Notes: generated by a model not told the origin, from the letters alone. Shown: positions 1 to 9,387, counted from the first letter of the stretch. The stretch: 64,000 nt of DNA from JAQUBU01 sp036677685 (GCA_036677685.1 JAVBWA010000011.1:124001-188000), one strand, 5' to 3'. Numbers and translations: made by a program.

Positions 1-142
1 AATCCCGATACTATACTATACATTATTTACATTATTTCGTCAGCATAGCCGGAAGCATAGTCCTATATTTATTACTTAGATTATATACAAAAATGAACGA
101 TTTTTTTACAATTATTTTTCGAGCTTTATTCTGCCTGTATTT

Positions 143-904
143 TCATCTTATATATAGTGCTATGGGACAATGATCAGAACCCTCAACTTTATCTAATATT
201 ACACAATCCTCTACATCTGCCAGCATATCTGCCGATACATAAAAATAATCGATCCTCCACCCGGCATTCCTGCTTCTTGCCGCAGTACGATAACTCCACC
301 ATGAATACTGAACTTGTTCAGGATAAAGGTAGCGGTATACATCAACATAGCCATAAGCTAAAAAGCGGTCCAGCATTTCTCTTTCCACCGGCAGGAAGCC
401 GGAACGATTTTCATTAGCCCGGGGATTTTTGAGGTCAATATCACAATGGGCAGTGTTAAAATCGCCGCAGATTATTAGTTTGGATTGGGTTTGCTTGAGC
501 TTTTCACAATAATCAATTATTTCTTCATAAAAACGAAGTTTGTACTGCAGTCTTTCCTCTCCCTTCTGACCATTGGGAAAGTAAACATTTAATAGAGCAA
601 ATGATTCATATTCACTAAGCAGAACCCTGCCTTCACGGTGCAGCAGTTCAGTCTCACAGGGAATAATTGTTCTCAGCGGTTTCTGCTTGCTGTAAGTTGC
701 TACTCCGCTGTATCCTCTGCGCTCTCCCGAGTTCCAGCAACTATTATATCCCTTCATATCTACTAGTTCCTTGGGCAGTTGCTCAGGTTGTGCCTTGATT
801 TCCTGCAAACAAAGAATATCCGGTTGGTCTTTATCAACCAACCCGATTAGGCCTTTATTTTGAACTGATCTTATACCGTTAACATTCCACGAATATATTA
901 GCAA
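143..904 (-). CDS. xth: Exodeoxyribonuclease III
   Basis: AP endonuclease and 3'-5' exonuclease of base excision repair, endonuclease/exonuclease/phosphatase fold. The N-terminus reads SWNVNGIRS, followed by LCLQEIKAQ (metal-binding Glu), GDFNTAH near the middle and the C-terminal GSDHCPI with the catalytic Asp-His pair, all in family order. The open frame runs upstream to 988, but the likely start is the TTG at 904, which has GAGGAG 8 bases before it and gives 253 residues, the usual family size. The extra N-terminal residues of the longer frame match nothing in the family. The next gene upstream on the same strand (mrp) ends 93 bases before this start. Confidence 0.93.
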   Translation of the reverse strand: MLIYSWNVNGIRSVQNKGLIGLVDKDQPDILCLQEIKAQPEQLPKELVDMKGYNSCWNSGERRGYSGVATYSKQKPLRTIIPCETELLHREGRVLLSEYESFALLNVYFPNGQKGEERLQYKLRFYEEIIDYCEKLKQTQSKLIICGDFNTAHCDIDLKNPRANENRSGFLPVEREMLDRFLAYGYVDVYRYLYPEQVQYSWWSYRTAARSRNAGWRIDYFYVSADMLADVEDCVILDKVEGSDHCPIALYIR

Positions 905-997
905 ACAAACCGCTCCTCTACTCCAACTATACATAGCCCCTATTTTTGCAAAAAAAGAGAGGCCAGAGTTAACCTCGGCCTCTTGCATTATTTTGGT

Positions 998-1837
998 TTA
1001 AGGAAGCCGGGCCAGCAGTTGCTTTACAATATTCTGCATATCCGGAGAATCGTAATCTTCTATTTTCCCGGCATCAAACAAAGCGTTTAAATTGGTGTCC
1101 CAGGGTAGACTCCCCAGAAAATCAATTTCGGTTTCCTTGGCTACATCTTCACCCTGGTTTTTACCGAATATCGGCAGTTTTTCGTTACAATGCGGGCAGA
1201 TAGCATAGCTCATGTTTTCAACCAGACCCAGTATGGGCACGTTTAATTTCTTGGTCATTTTAATGGTCTTTTTCACCACCATAAAAGCGAGGTCTTGCGG
1301 GGATGAGACAATTACTATGCCATTGACCGGCAGTGATTGCACAACCGTAAGCGGAACATCACCGGTGCCCGGAGGCAGATCCACTATCATATAATCCAAA
1401 TCCCGCCAATCGACCTCACCCCAGAATTGATTTACAGCCCCGGCGAGCAGCGGGCCTCTCCAAATAACTGGATCATCTTCATTGGGAAGGAAGAAGTTAA
1501 TGGACATAAGTTTAATACCCCGACTGCTAACCGGAGGTATTAATCCAAACTGGCTGGCGGTCATGGGAGGTTTTCTAATGCCAAAGGCCAGAGGTTGGCT
1601 GGGACCGGTTATATCGGCATCCAACACCCCTACTTTTTGCCCTTGTTTGGCCAGATAACTGGCAATCAAAGCGGTAACCGAGGATTTCCCCACCCCGCCT
1701 TTGCCACTCATTATGGCTATGACATTCCTAATGTTGTTTAAGGAACCCAGCAGTGCCTTTTCCGGATCCACACCGCACTGGCCCGGTTCTATACTGCAGC
1801 CCCCATTGGATGGACATGTTTTACATTGATCTGACAT
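998..1837 (-). CDS. mrp: Mrp/NBP35-type Fe-S carrier ATPase
   Basis: Cytosolic P-loop NTPase of the Mrp/ApbC/Nbp35 group, thought to carry and deliver iron-sulfur clusters. The deviant Walker A GKGGVGKS lies at about residues 45-52, and a CPHC pair near residue 217 matches the conserved CxxC that holds the bridging cluster. The first 21 residues have four cysteines, resembling the Nbp35 N-terminal cluster motif that simpler Mrp proteins lack. The length of 279 residues is normal. It is separated from the downstream exonuclease gene by 93 bases and its start is preceded by an AGGAGC ribosome binding site. Confidence 0.92.
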   Translation of the reverse strand: MSDQCKTCPSNGGCSIEPGQCGVDPEKALLGSLNNIRNVIAIMSGKGGVGKSSVTALIASYLAKQGQKVGVLDADITGPSQPLAFGIRKPPMTASQFGLIPPVSSRGIKLMSINFFLPNEDDPVIWRGPLLAGAVNQFWGEVDWRDLDYMIVDLPPGTGDVPLTVVQSLPVNGIVIVSSPQDLAFMVVKKTIKMTKKLNVPILGLVENMSYAICPHCNEKLPIFGKNQGEDVAKETEIDFLGSLPWDTNLNALFDAGKIEDYDSPDMQNIVKQLLARLP

Positions 1838-1929
1838 TAATGGTGCTCCTTTCGTTTAATAATGACTAGATATATTATATACATTCTTAAGCATCTGCAA
1901 GCAAGCCAGATTCGCATAAAATTTTTTCT

Positions 1930-2376
1930 TTACTGGTTCTGAAGATGCCTGTCAATAATCCGGGTAAAGCGCTCGCGAAAACGTTCATCATCACTCGCTT
2001 TGCGCTTTTTGGGATTATTAGTTCGCAAGCCGGCCTCCCGGGCTTTCTGATTAATAAATCTCTGCATTAAGAGACCTTCTATATTTTCCTGATTATACTC
2101 TTTGCCCGAAGGATGAATAGCCAGAGCTTTTTTGGCAAGAACTAGTGAAGCCAATCCATAATCCTGAGTAACCACCAGATCACCCTGGGAGCTTCGGTTG
2201 ACAATCGCTATATCCACTGCTTGAGAACTTCCATCCACAACTACAATTTTCGAGTAACTGCTTTGCAGAACATGATTGGGATTGCAGATCATAACCACTT
2301 CCAAATGATATTCTCCCGCGACCTCTTCAATTATTTCCTTAACCGGACAGGCATCCCCATCCACCAGTATTTTCAT
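1930..2376 (-). CDS. YaiI/YqxD family protein (DUF188)
   Basis: Conserved protein of unknown biochemical role, UPF0178 family, with a PIN-like fold suggested for the family. Family landmarks are visible: the start MKILVDGDACPV, the middle VVDGSSQAVD and TQDYGLASL, and a basic tail with NNPKKRKASDDERF. The frame is open 16 codons further, but the ATG at 2376 puts the conserved MKILVDGDACP at the very N-terminus, with an AGGG-type site upstream. It yields 148 residues. It appears to be a single gene, with a structured repeat copy just upstream. Confidence 0.85.
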   Translation of the reverse strand: MKILVDGDACPVKEIIEEVAGEYHLEVVMICNPNHVLQSSYSKIVVVDGSSQAVDIAIVNRSSQGDLVVTQDYGLASLVLAKKALAIHPSGKEYNQENIEGLLMQRFINQKAREAGLRTNNPKKRKASDDERFRERFTRIIDRHLQNQ

Positions 2377-2447
2377 ATGTTGGCACCCTACCATCCAATT
2401 TCCTATTATTTTAGCATTGTTCAATCATTGACCATATTTTAACATGC

Positions 2448-2639
2448 TTTAAGCACCAGCGGAAACTGCGGAGCAGTTTCAACACAATTTAATCATTCCC
2501 GAAGGGAATCAATATAAGTGGTCCCCGTAGGGGGCAACACACCGCTGCAACGAGGCAGGAGATTGGAAACCACCGCCGGTTTTGTTTATAGAAATTCGAC
2601 CGTTTAAATAAACCAGGGGCATCTTTTCGCCTCGTTATA
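2448..2639 (+). repeat. Structured intergenic repeat, copy 1 (long form)
   Basis: First of 13 related copies in the window. It starts TTTAAGCA, has the hairpin GAAACTGC-GGA-GCAGTTTC, the optional insert module with hairpins ATTCCC-GAA-GGGAAT and CCCC-GTA-GGGG, then CAACGAGGC pairing with GCCTCGTT at the right end. Its inner stem reads GTTT-AAAT-AAAC where most copies have GCTT-AAAG-AAGC, a compensated change. Confidence 0.9.
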
Positions 2640-2769
2640 AATTAAACCATAATTGTCTTTTAGTTTTCCCTTTATAATGGGTTATATGGTATATTATTTC
2701 TAATTGCTAAATGAAAGCAAGTATACTTTAAAAGCGTAATTATTAATGAGAGTATTGGGAGTTGCAAAA

Positions 2770-3342
2770 GTGATAAGCGATGAAATGCTGGCTGAACAAA
2801 CTTTAACCGGTGATATATCGGCTTTTGAACAGATTGTTAACCGATATAAAAACTCAGTTTTCGCCGTAGCCTACCGGATTACCGGACAATATCAAGAGGC
2901 TGAAGATATAACTCAGGAAATATTCATAAACCTCTACGAAAAAATGTATCAATTTGACAATAGCAAGAAACTGTCACCATGGATTCACCGTATTGCGGTA
3001 AATACGAGTATAAGTGCTCTCCGAAAAAAGAAAAATATTATCAATGTGAGTTTTGATGAGGCTTTTGTTCCTAACTATGAGTCATTTCCGGTATTTGATA
3101 TGAATAACCCTCAGGTTCAAGTTGAAATAAAGGAATTGAAAACTGAGGTTAATGCGGCTATTATGGAACTGCCGGAAAGCTATCGAACCGTTATAACCTT
3201 GCGCTACCAAATGGATTTCAGCAACCAGGAAATCGCCGACATATTAGGGGCCAGCCGGGAAAATATAGAAGTTAGAATTCATCGGGCACGCAAAGCTCTG
3301 CGCCGGGTTATATTAAAAAAATGTCAGGAAAGGGGATTGTAA
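2770..3342 (+). CDS. ECF-type RNA polymerase sigma factor
   Basis: Extracytoplasmic-function sigma-70 factor of 190 residues. Region 2 is visible in the N-terminal half (FEQIVNRYKNSVFAVAYR and EAEDITQEIF, the core-binding and -10 helix). Region 4 is in the C-terminal 60 residues (LPESYRTVITLRY, then the helix-turn-helix FSNQEIADILG and RIHRARKALRR). The frame could begin with ATG at 2746, but the GTG at 2770 has GGGAG 8 bases upstream and gives the normal family length. Its TAA stop directly abuts the ATG of the anti-sigma gene, so the two are translated as a pair. The stimulus it answers to cannot be read from the sequence. Confidence 0.9.
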   Translation: MISDEMLAEQTLTGDISAFEQIVNRYKNSVFAVAYRITGQYQEAEDITQEIFINLYEKMYQFDNSKKLSPWIHRIAVNTSISALRKKKNIINVSFDEAFVPNYESFPVFDMNNPQVQVEIKELKTEVNAAIMELPESYRTVITLRYQMDFSNQEIADILGASRENIEVRIHRARKALRRVILKKCQERGL

Positions 3343-4416
3343 ATGAATTGTCAAGAGATTGAAAAATACTGCCTGGATTACTGTGACAATACTATTTCCT
3401 CTGAACTGCGCACAAGTTTTGAAGAACACCTGCAGCAATGCCATGGATGCCGCAATTTGGTGAATTTGACCCATCTGGAAAATGAGGCATTAGCGGAACC
3501 GGTTGACATCCCGGCCCTATCTCCGGATTTCAATACCCGTTTATTGGATAGGATTCAAGCCCAAGGCATGCTTTATCCTGATAAGGAAACTAAACCGAAT
3601 GGGCAATATCATAAATATCTTTTTAACCGTCCTTATGTAAAACGTTCCTGGGCTCTGTTGGCGGCCGCTCTGCTGCTGGTCTTGCTTATACCGCCCATTT
3701 TAAACCAGGGTTTAAACAGTAATCAGCAAGCAGCCCGTAATAATGGCGTTAAAACCCTGAATCTGCCCAACTATAGCAATACTACTTTAGAAAAAACCAG
3801 CCTGGGAAAAACTAATGAGGAATCAATAAGTCAGGATACTTCCAAGGTAAAAACCGATTCAGCAGCGGATAATAATAAAACTAACGAAGACCAAAAGCTG
3901 CAGCTAAAAGTCCCGGCTAACTATGAAATACCTCTAGCTGCCCTTGAAGATAAAGAATTGGTTCCAGGTAACGGCAGCAGCCGTGAAGTTGGCAAAGCCG
4001 AGTTAAATTCCCGTTTGCAAAGCAGTCATGACGAATATCTGGAACCCTATCCCGAAAACATCCCGGCCACATATGAGCTAGTTCAAAAAAATGAAAGCAA
4101 TGGTCAGTATATATATCAATTTCGGGAAAGCGGCACCGATATTCAATTGTGTATAATCATTACCCCCCTGGTCCAGCAGCAGTTCAGTAGCACTAGTGTG
4201 GCTGGAGTAGCTTCCGAACCGGCTCCAACCCCTGCCGCCGAAGAATACCAAAAGGTAGGCACAGTGGTAACCCCTGAAACCCCGGCAAGTGTGCTTAATT
4301 CAAGCAACAAAGATATTTCCAGCGATAATGTCCAATACAATCTTGTCGTGAGCGGCAATCTCCCCCAGGATAAAATTGAAGCCATTGCATCTACAATTAC
4401 GCTGAGCCAAAAATAG
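3343..4416 (+). CDS. Zinc-finger anti-sigma factor, membrane-anchored
   Basis: Partner of the sigma factor just upstream. Residues 1-45 form an anti-sigma zinc-binding domain (zf-HC2) with early cysteines and the HLQQCHGC motif. A single hydrophobic segment at about residues 104-122 (ALLAAALLLVLLIPPIL) anchors it. The remaining ~230 residues are a polar, Asn/Ser/Lys-rich extracytoplasmic part with no recognised fold, ending in a short compact region near FRESGTDIQLCIIITP. The normal layout for the family is an N-terminal cytoplasmic inhibitory domain and an outside sensor. It begins on the base after the sigma factor stop, and a rho-independent terminator follows at 4430. Confidence 0.87.
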   Translation: MNCQEIEKYCLDYCDNTISSELRTSFEEHLQQCHGCRNLVNLTHLENEALAEPVDIPALSPDFNTRLLDRIQAQGMLYPDKETKPNGQYHKYLFNRPYVKRSWALLAAALLLVLLIPPILNQGLNSNQQAARNNGVKTLNLPNYSNTTLEKTSLGKTNEESISQDTSKVKTDSAADNNKTNEDQKLQLKVPANYEIPLAALEDKELVPGNGSSREVGKAELNSRLQSSHDEYLEPYPENIPATYELVQKNESNGQYIYQFRESGTDIQLCIIITPLVQQQFSSTSVAGVASEPAPTPAAEEYQKVGTVVTPETPASVLNSSNKDISSDNVQYNLVVSGNLPQDKIEAIASTITLSQK

Positions 4417-4429
4417 TATTATTAGTGAA

Positions 4430-4466
4430 AAACCGGAGGGCATTCCGCTTCTCCGGTTTCTATTTT
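4430..4466 (+). terminator. Intrinsic terminator of the sigma/anti-sigma operon
   Basis: A 9-bp stem AAACCGGAG / CTCCGGTTT encloses a 12-base loop and is followed by CTATTTT. It lies 14 bases after the anti-sigma stop. Confidence 0.85.
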
Positions 4467-4655
4467 GTATTCATATGAAAACAGGTAACATTAGACGCTT
4501 ATTTACGCAGATTATTATGATCAGTGCAGAGAAAAATATTAAAAAGAATAATCATATTGAATCTGTGTTGATCTGCATCAAAAATGGTTTCCGGATGTAA
4601 TGTCAGCATATTTTCATCAATGGTTTAAGTCTACGGGCATGAGGGTTAGCTAAAT

Positions 4656-6677
4656 TCAGGAAGCCATGTTTCTTTGCTCATAGTGCGAAAATTCCATGGA
4701 AAAACCAGCCCGGCCCTGGGTCAGTGAACGTAAGGCAGTTGAATAGCCAAATAATTCAGCCAGGGGCACACAGGCACGAATTACCTGGGTGTTATTCTGC
4801 GTTTCCATGGCTTCCAGCTTACCCCGGCGGTTGCTTACATGGTTGATTATACTTCCGGTAAATTCTTCAGGGCTTACTATTTCCAGGCGCATTACCGGTT
4901 CCAACAGCAAAGGCTGGGCTTTGCGCAGACATTCCTTGGTAGCCAGTATAGCAGCGGTTCTAAAGGCCATTTCTGAAGAATCAACCTCATGAAAAGAACC
5001 GTCAAGCAGGGTGGCCTTGACATTCACCACTGGATAACCCTTGATTATTCCTTCCTGTAAAGCCTGTTTAACACCGGATTCGACTGCCGGAATATACTCC
5101 CTGGGAATTGCCCCGCCGACAATTTTATTAATAAATTCAAAACCCTCGGAAGGTTCAAGCTTCAAAACTACATGGGCGAACTGGCCCTTGCCTCCGGTTT
5201 GCTTAACATAGCGCGTTACATGTTCAGCTGCCCGGCCAATGGTTTCCCGGTATGCAACCTCAGGCTGACCGGTGCTGAAATCAACCTTGAATTCAGTAGC
5301 CAGGCGCTCCGCCACTATCTCCAAATGTAATTCACCCATACCGGAAATCAAAATTTGTCCGGTTTCACTATTGTAATAAACTTTAAAAGTTGGGTCCTCG
5401 GAGGCGATTTTAGCCAGGGCTTCCGATATTCTATTCTGATCCGCCTGGGTTTTAGGCTCTATAGCTATTTGAATAACCGGTTCCGGGAAGCTTATAGATT
5501 CGAGCAGCACCTCATTATCTTCCAAACACAATGTATCTCCGGTGCTTACGTCCTTTAAACCTATAATCGCAACAATGTCGCCGGCGGCAATTTCTTCGAT
5601 CTCCTCACGGTGATTGGCATGCATTTTAACCAGGCGGCCAATTCGTTCCTTTTTCTTTTTACTGCTATTGTAAACATAAGTGCCGGCCTTGATTTTACCC
5701 GAATATATCCGGGCAAATGCCAGTTTGCCTACATGCCGGTCGCTTACAATCTTGAACACCAGAGCAGTAAAATCCCCCCCTGCGTCAGGATATATCTCCT
5801 TGACCTCTCCGCTGCCGGATTCAATGGCATGAGCGGCTTGCACATCCAACGGGGAAGGCAAATAATTTATTATAGAATCCAGCAGAGTTTGGACTCCAAT
5901 ATTGCGGTAGGAACTGCCACAGCTTACCGGCACCATTTTACCTTCTATGGTGTTGCGCCGGATTACTTCTATTAATTGTTCCTGACTTATGGGCTCATTG
6001 TTGAAATAAGCATCCAGTAAAGTTTCATCGGTCTCGGCCAGACTTTCCAACATAATGGAACGCCACTTCTCTGCTTGTTCCCGATACTCTTCAGGTATGT
6101 CCTCCTCCTCGATGTCATTACCCAACTTGCCGCTAAAAGTCTGGTATTTCATGCTTACCAAATCAATTATACCCTCAAAAATATCATCGTTTATTACCGG
6201 CAAGGTAATAACCAGAGGTTTGGCTCCCAACCGGTTCTTGATTTGTTCCACCACCCTAAAAAAATCGGCCCCGATGGCATCCATTTTATTAATATAGGCA
6301 ATCCGTGGGACCTCATATTTATCCGCCTGCCTCCAAACGGTTTCCGATTGCGGTTCTACCCCGCCTTTGCCGCAGAATATTACTACTACACCATCAAGGA
6401 TGCGGAGACTTCTTTCCACTTCGGCTGTAAAGTCAACGTGTCCAGGCGTGTCTATAATATTTATGGTTTTGCCTTTCCAGAAGCAGCGGGTAGCAGCCGA
6501 TGTAACCGTAATTCCTCTTTCTTTTTCATAAGGCAGGTAATCCATGACACTCTCCCCGTCATGCGTCTCCCCAATTTTATGGGTTAAGCCGGTGTAGTAT
6601 AAAATTCTTTCGGTAGTGGTTGTTTTACCTGCATCGATGTGGGCAATTATTCCAATGTTTCTGAGATCCTTTAACAT
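4656..6677 (-). CDS. EF-G-like translational GTPase (paralog)
   Basis: Ribosomal translocase family GTPase of 673 residues. G motifs are AHIDAGKTT (12-20), ERGITVTSAA (53-62), DTPGH (76-80) and NKMD (130-133), followed by domains II-V, with the domain IV/V landmarks HEVDSSEMAF and EPVMRLEI. It is not flanked by rpsL, rpsG or tuf, so it is more likely a second EF-G than the main fusA of the str operon. The usual DAVAGVEPQSETVWRQA stretch reads FCGKGGVEPQSETVWRQA here. A ribosome-protection role (TetM-like) is possible, but the domain IV sequence looks closer to ordinary EF-G. It is monocistronic, preceded by GAGGA. Confidence 0.85.
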   Translation of the reverse strand: MLKDLRNIGIIAHIDAGKTTTTERILYYTGLTHKIGETHDGESVMDYLPYEKERGITVTSAATRCFWKGKTINIIDTPGHVDFTAEVERSLRILDGVVVIFCGKGGVEPQSETVWRQADKYEVPRIAYINKMDAIGADFFRVVEQIKNRLGAKPLVITLPVINDDIFEGIIDLVSMKYQTFSGKLGNDIEEEDIPEEYREQAEKWRSIMLESLAETDETLLDAYFNNEPISQEQLIEVIRRNTIEGKMVPVSCGSSYRNIGVQTLLDSIINYLPSPLDVQAAHAIESGSGEVKEIYPDAGGDFTALVFKIVSDRHVGKLAFARIYSGKIKAGTYVYNSSKKKKERIGRLVKMHANHREEIEEIAAGDIVAIIGLKDVSTGDTLCLEDNEVLLESISFPEPVIQIAIEPKTQADQNRISEALAKIASEDPTFKVYYNSETGQILISGMGELHLEIVAERLATEFKVDFSTGQPEVAYRETIGRAAEHVTRYVKQTGGKGQFAHVVLKLEPSEGFEFINKIVGGAIPREYIPAVESGVKQALQEGIIKGYPVVNVKATLLDGSFHEVDSSEMAFRTAAILATKECLRKAQPLLLEPVMRLEIVSPEEFTGSIINHVSNRRGKLEAMETQNNTQVIRACVPLAELFGYSTALRSLTQGRAGFSMEFSHYEQRNMAS

Positions 6678-6845
6678 TCCGTCGATTTTCCTCCTCTTAG
6701 CTGGACCATAAAATTAGCGGCATAATTTTATGCCGCAATCAACTAAAGTAATGCACTATTATTCTAAACAAATAGGCACCCGAATATTTATTATATTTCC
6801 TATCCGGCGTACTGTCAAATATACACCAATTATAAACCAAGCAGC

Positions 6846-8258
6846 CTACATTTCATAATAAGCCAGATTGCCGATTAAATCTGCATCGAGCGGAATGTTG
6901 GGCTTAAGCATTTTAGAATAGCGAGCCTGATAAACTTTGCTGCGTTTCACTCGTGCTCCCTCGTACACGGTAATATATTGGCTGTAAAGCGGATGTCTGG
7001 CCAGGTCATCCCTAATTGACTTGGAAAAGGGACAATGCTTAAAAAATATGTCCCGGACAGCTTTATTAAGCCGGACCAGCCCTTTGGATTCATAATTGAT
7101 CCAGATGGAATAATCCGCTGCGAACATTTCTCTAACATTATTGCGATATTTAAGTATTTGAGTTTTAATTTTTTGTTTGGCATCGTTTGATAAATCAAGA
7201 TTTTTCTTATAAAACTGAATATACTGCGAGTAATCCCCGGTCAATGAGCTCTGGTATTCATCACCGCGCCCATAGCTGAACATATTTTTTGATAAATCCC
7301 AGCGGAATTTTGCAACCATTTCAGTCATTAAATTGTCCAAATCCCCTTCAGCCAAAACCGGTAAAACAAAACGACCCGGAGAGCTTTTAACTTTGCCTGA
7401 CACTTCCTGCCACATTATTGCCCGCGAACCTACCGTAGGCATCAGTATGAAATAGGGCAAAACCGACTTCATTATTAACTCTTTACTTATACCGGTTTCG
7501 GGCTGATTGTATACTATTTCACGGTGAAATGCAGAAAAATCAACTTTTAAAATCTTATCTAAACTAGCTTCGATCCGATCCTGATCAAGCATCATTTTGG
7601 ACAGGTCGCTTTTAATCATCCCGCTGTGCAGAATTGGACAATAATCATTAATATGGCCGCTGCAAAGCTTTTGTCCTATCTTTAACAAGTTGTTCATCTC
7701 GTGATCCAGTCTGCCATCAATATTGTTGTCATATTCGCTTTTGTCCTTGGCTTGCAGTTGACCGCGTTTAACTTTTTCCCGGAAAATATCAAAATAATCC
7801 TGACCGTATTCGTTTACGGATGGTTCTTCTTCCTTTTTATAAATCTTTTCCAGCCACCGAGCAGTACTATTAACTGAACCCTGCTCGGCATAATCAAGTT
7901 CATCAACCAAATCATAAAGGAGCCTGCTGTGCTCCGTCTGCAATAGTTTCTCATCCATATATGCAAAATTAAGAAACAGCCTGTAAAGCTGGCTGGAGTC
8001 TTTCTCCCGCAATACCCGTTTTAAAACCTTTTGGTAGATTTCAAAAAATTCAATATTGATCATCTTGACTATTTTGCTGCTCTCACTATCAAAAACGTTT
8101 TTATCCTCCAGGTTTCTGAAATAATCAAGATTAATTTTAAATATTCGTCCTTTATCGTCCGAAATACCGGCATACTTAAGAATTTTATCGGTACTGTTGA
8201 TTAGTTCTTCGGGAATAACTGATATCCCTTCATGCAGAATACTTTCAGCAAAGCTCAT
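6846..8258 (-). CDS. Hypothetical protein, 470 residues
   Basis: I do not recognise a family. The protein is acidic to neutral, has no signal peptide or membrane segment, and is rich in Lys, Asp, Tyr and Leu, with several probable helical stretches (for example FFEIYQKVLKRVLREKD) and paired Cys/His around CSGHINDYCPILHSG near the middle. The start used is the ATG at 8258, six codons inside the longest frame, because GGGGTGA lies 7 bases upstream of it. It stands alone between the EF-G gene and a tandem pair of structured repeats, so context gives no function. Confidence 0.75.
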   Translation of the reverse strand: MSFAESILHEGISVIPEELINSTDKILKYAGISDDKGRIFKINLDYFRNLEDKNVFDSESSKIVKMINIEFFEIYQKVLKRVLREKDSSQLYRLFLNFAYMDEKLLQTEHSRLLYDLVDELDYAEQGSVNSTARWLEKIYKKEEEPSVNEYGQDYFDIFREKVKRGQLQAKDKSEYDNNIDGRLDHEMNNLLKIGQKLCSGHINDYCPILHSGMIKSDLSKMMLDQDRIEASLDKILKVDFSAFHREIVYNQPETGISKELIMKSVLPYFILMPTVGSRAIMWQEVSGKVKSSPGRFVLPVLAEGDLDNLMTEMVAKFRWDLSKNMFSYGRGDEYQSSLTGDYSQYIQFYKKNLDLSNDAKQKIKTQILKYRNNVREMFAADYSIWINYESKGLVRLNKAVRDIFFKHCPFSKSIRDDLARHPLYSQYITVYEGARVKRSKVYQARYSKMLKPNIPLDADLIGNLAYYEM

Positions 8259-8457
8259 ATAATATTCACCCCACATTATGCATAATATCTTTTTTAAACC
8301 TTTTTTTTAGTATACAACCATTTGTTTCCTAAAAAACAGAGGTCCTTTTGGTCTAATTTTTTATGACTATAGTCCTATATTTGTCCTCTTATTTTGCAAC
8401 ATTCCTTGAAATAATTAGAAATAGCATGACTTGTATACGAGCTACGCTTATAATGGC

Positions 8458-8642
8458 TTTAATCATCCAAGAAACTGCGGAGCAGTTTCAACACAATTTA
8501 ATCATTCCCGAAGGGAATCAATATAAGTGGTCCCCGTAGGGGGCAATACACCGCTGCAAAGGCACGGGAATAGAAAGTCCACCGCGTATTTTGTTAATAG
8601 GAGCCCGACCGCTTAAAGAAGCGTGGACATCTTTTCGCCTCG
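8458..8642 (+). repeat. Structured intergenic repeat, copy 2 (long form)
   Basis: Same architecture as the copy at 2448, including the two-hairpin insert. The left arm of the outer stem is eroded (CAAAGGCACGGG in place of CAACGAGGCGGG). It is directly followed by copy 3 with no spacer. Confidence 0.9.
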
Positions 8643-8776
8643 TTTAAGCATCCAGGAAACTGCAGAGCAGTTTCTACACACCGCTGCAACGAGGCGGGAG
8701 ATCATAACCCGCCGCCTGTTTGATTAACAGGAACCGATTGCTTAAAATAACGGGGAGCATATTTTCGCCTCGTTAT
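8643..8776 (+). repeat. Structured intergenic repeat, copy 3 (short form)
   Basis: Short form without the insert module, fused head-to-tail to copy 2. The outer stem AACGAGGCG / CGCCTCGTT is perfect, and the first hairpin has loop AGA. It ends 45 bases before the start codon of the small exported protein upstream of secD. Confidence 0.9.
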
Positions 8777-8820
8777 ATAGTAAAATCTATCTCCAAATAT
8801 TAAAACAGGAGGTATTGGAT

Positions 8821-9237
8821 ATGCAGATGAAAGCCAGTAAAAAGCATGTTTGTATATGTCTGCTCCTTTGCTCACTGTTTATAACCAGCTATATGGGTGT
8901 TTTAAACACCAATGGTATTATCTCTTCAGAAACGAATGGGTTTGATATTTCCTTCGGCAGCGAAGCAAGCGAGCATTCATCAATGGAGGGCGGTACAAAT
9001 TTCAGGCATTTTGCCTATATGTCCACTACCGGTACTTCTATAGAATTTTTCAATTTCTCTCCAATAAAGAATACCCGGTCACAGGTTAACAAAACCTTTT
9101 CCGATGTACTAACTGCATTAATCGCCGCTAAGATAGTCTGTTTCATCTATTCTTCAAGACTCCCCAATAATATCTGTACCCAGTTCAACTCCATCAGAAT
9201 AACATTCTTCCTCCACAAAAAAGATGGTATGAAATGA
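8821..9237 (+). CDS. Small exported or membrane protein upstream of secDF
   Basis: 138 residues starting at the ATG 8 bases after AGGAGG. The N-terminus is a typical signal sequence (Lys-rich start, then CICLLLCSLFITSYMGV), followed by a Ser/Thr/Asn/Gly-rich polar region. A second hydrophobic stretch (VLTALIAAKIVCFIYSS) lies at about residues 96-112, and the tail is basic (FFLHKKDGMK). No family recognised. Its position, a secreted or inserted peptide followed by a structured leader and then secDF, is the layout of known secretion-monitoring arrest peptides (VemP, SecM, MifM types). That role is inference; no RAPP-like arrest motif is visible. Confidence 0.7.
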   Translation: MQMKASKKHVCICLLLCSLFITSYMGVLNTNGIISSETNGFDISFGSEASEHSSMEGGTNFRHFAYMSTTGTSIEFFNFSPIKNTRSQVNKTFSDVLTALIAAKIVCFIYSSRLPNNICTQFNSIRITFFLHKKDGMK

Positions 9238-9251
9238 TATGATTATCCTTC

Positions 9252-9315
9252 ATGTCGGGACCTTTAAACGTCCCGCAACGGATAAGTGCGCCTAAAACGC
9301 GCTAATCCGCGACAT
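9252..9315 (+). promoter_or_regulatory. Three-way-junction RNA element in the secD leader
   Basis: ATGTC (9252-9256) pairs with GACAT (9311-9315). Inside are GGGAC / GTCCC (9257-9274) and CGGAT / ATCCG (9279-9309), the latter extended by GTGCG / CGCGC. All three helices are uninterrupted, and the element sits between the small exported protein and secD. A further TCCAG / CTGGA helix can form just before the secD ribosome binding site. The structure is read by eye; the ligand or role is unknown. Confidence 0.6.
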
Positions 9316-9387
9316 ATCATCCATCCAGGCCGCATCGCCATTGAAAAATTGCTGTGCGCATGGCTGGACAAAATTGGAGGAATATCG

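Noticed and set aside
2448..2639. Structured repeat as a CRISPR array or transfer RNA
   Set aside because: Copies are far apart and carry no regular spacers, and no tRNA cloverleaf or CCA end is present.
4656..6677. TetM-type tetracycline resistance protein
   Set aside because: The length and domain IV pattern fit an EF-G paralog better, and no mobile context surrounds it.
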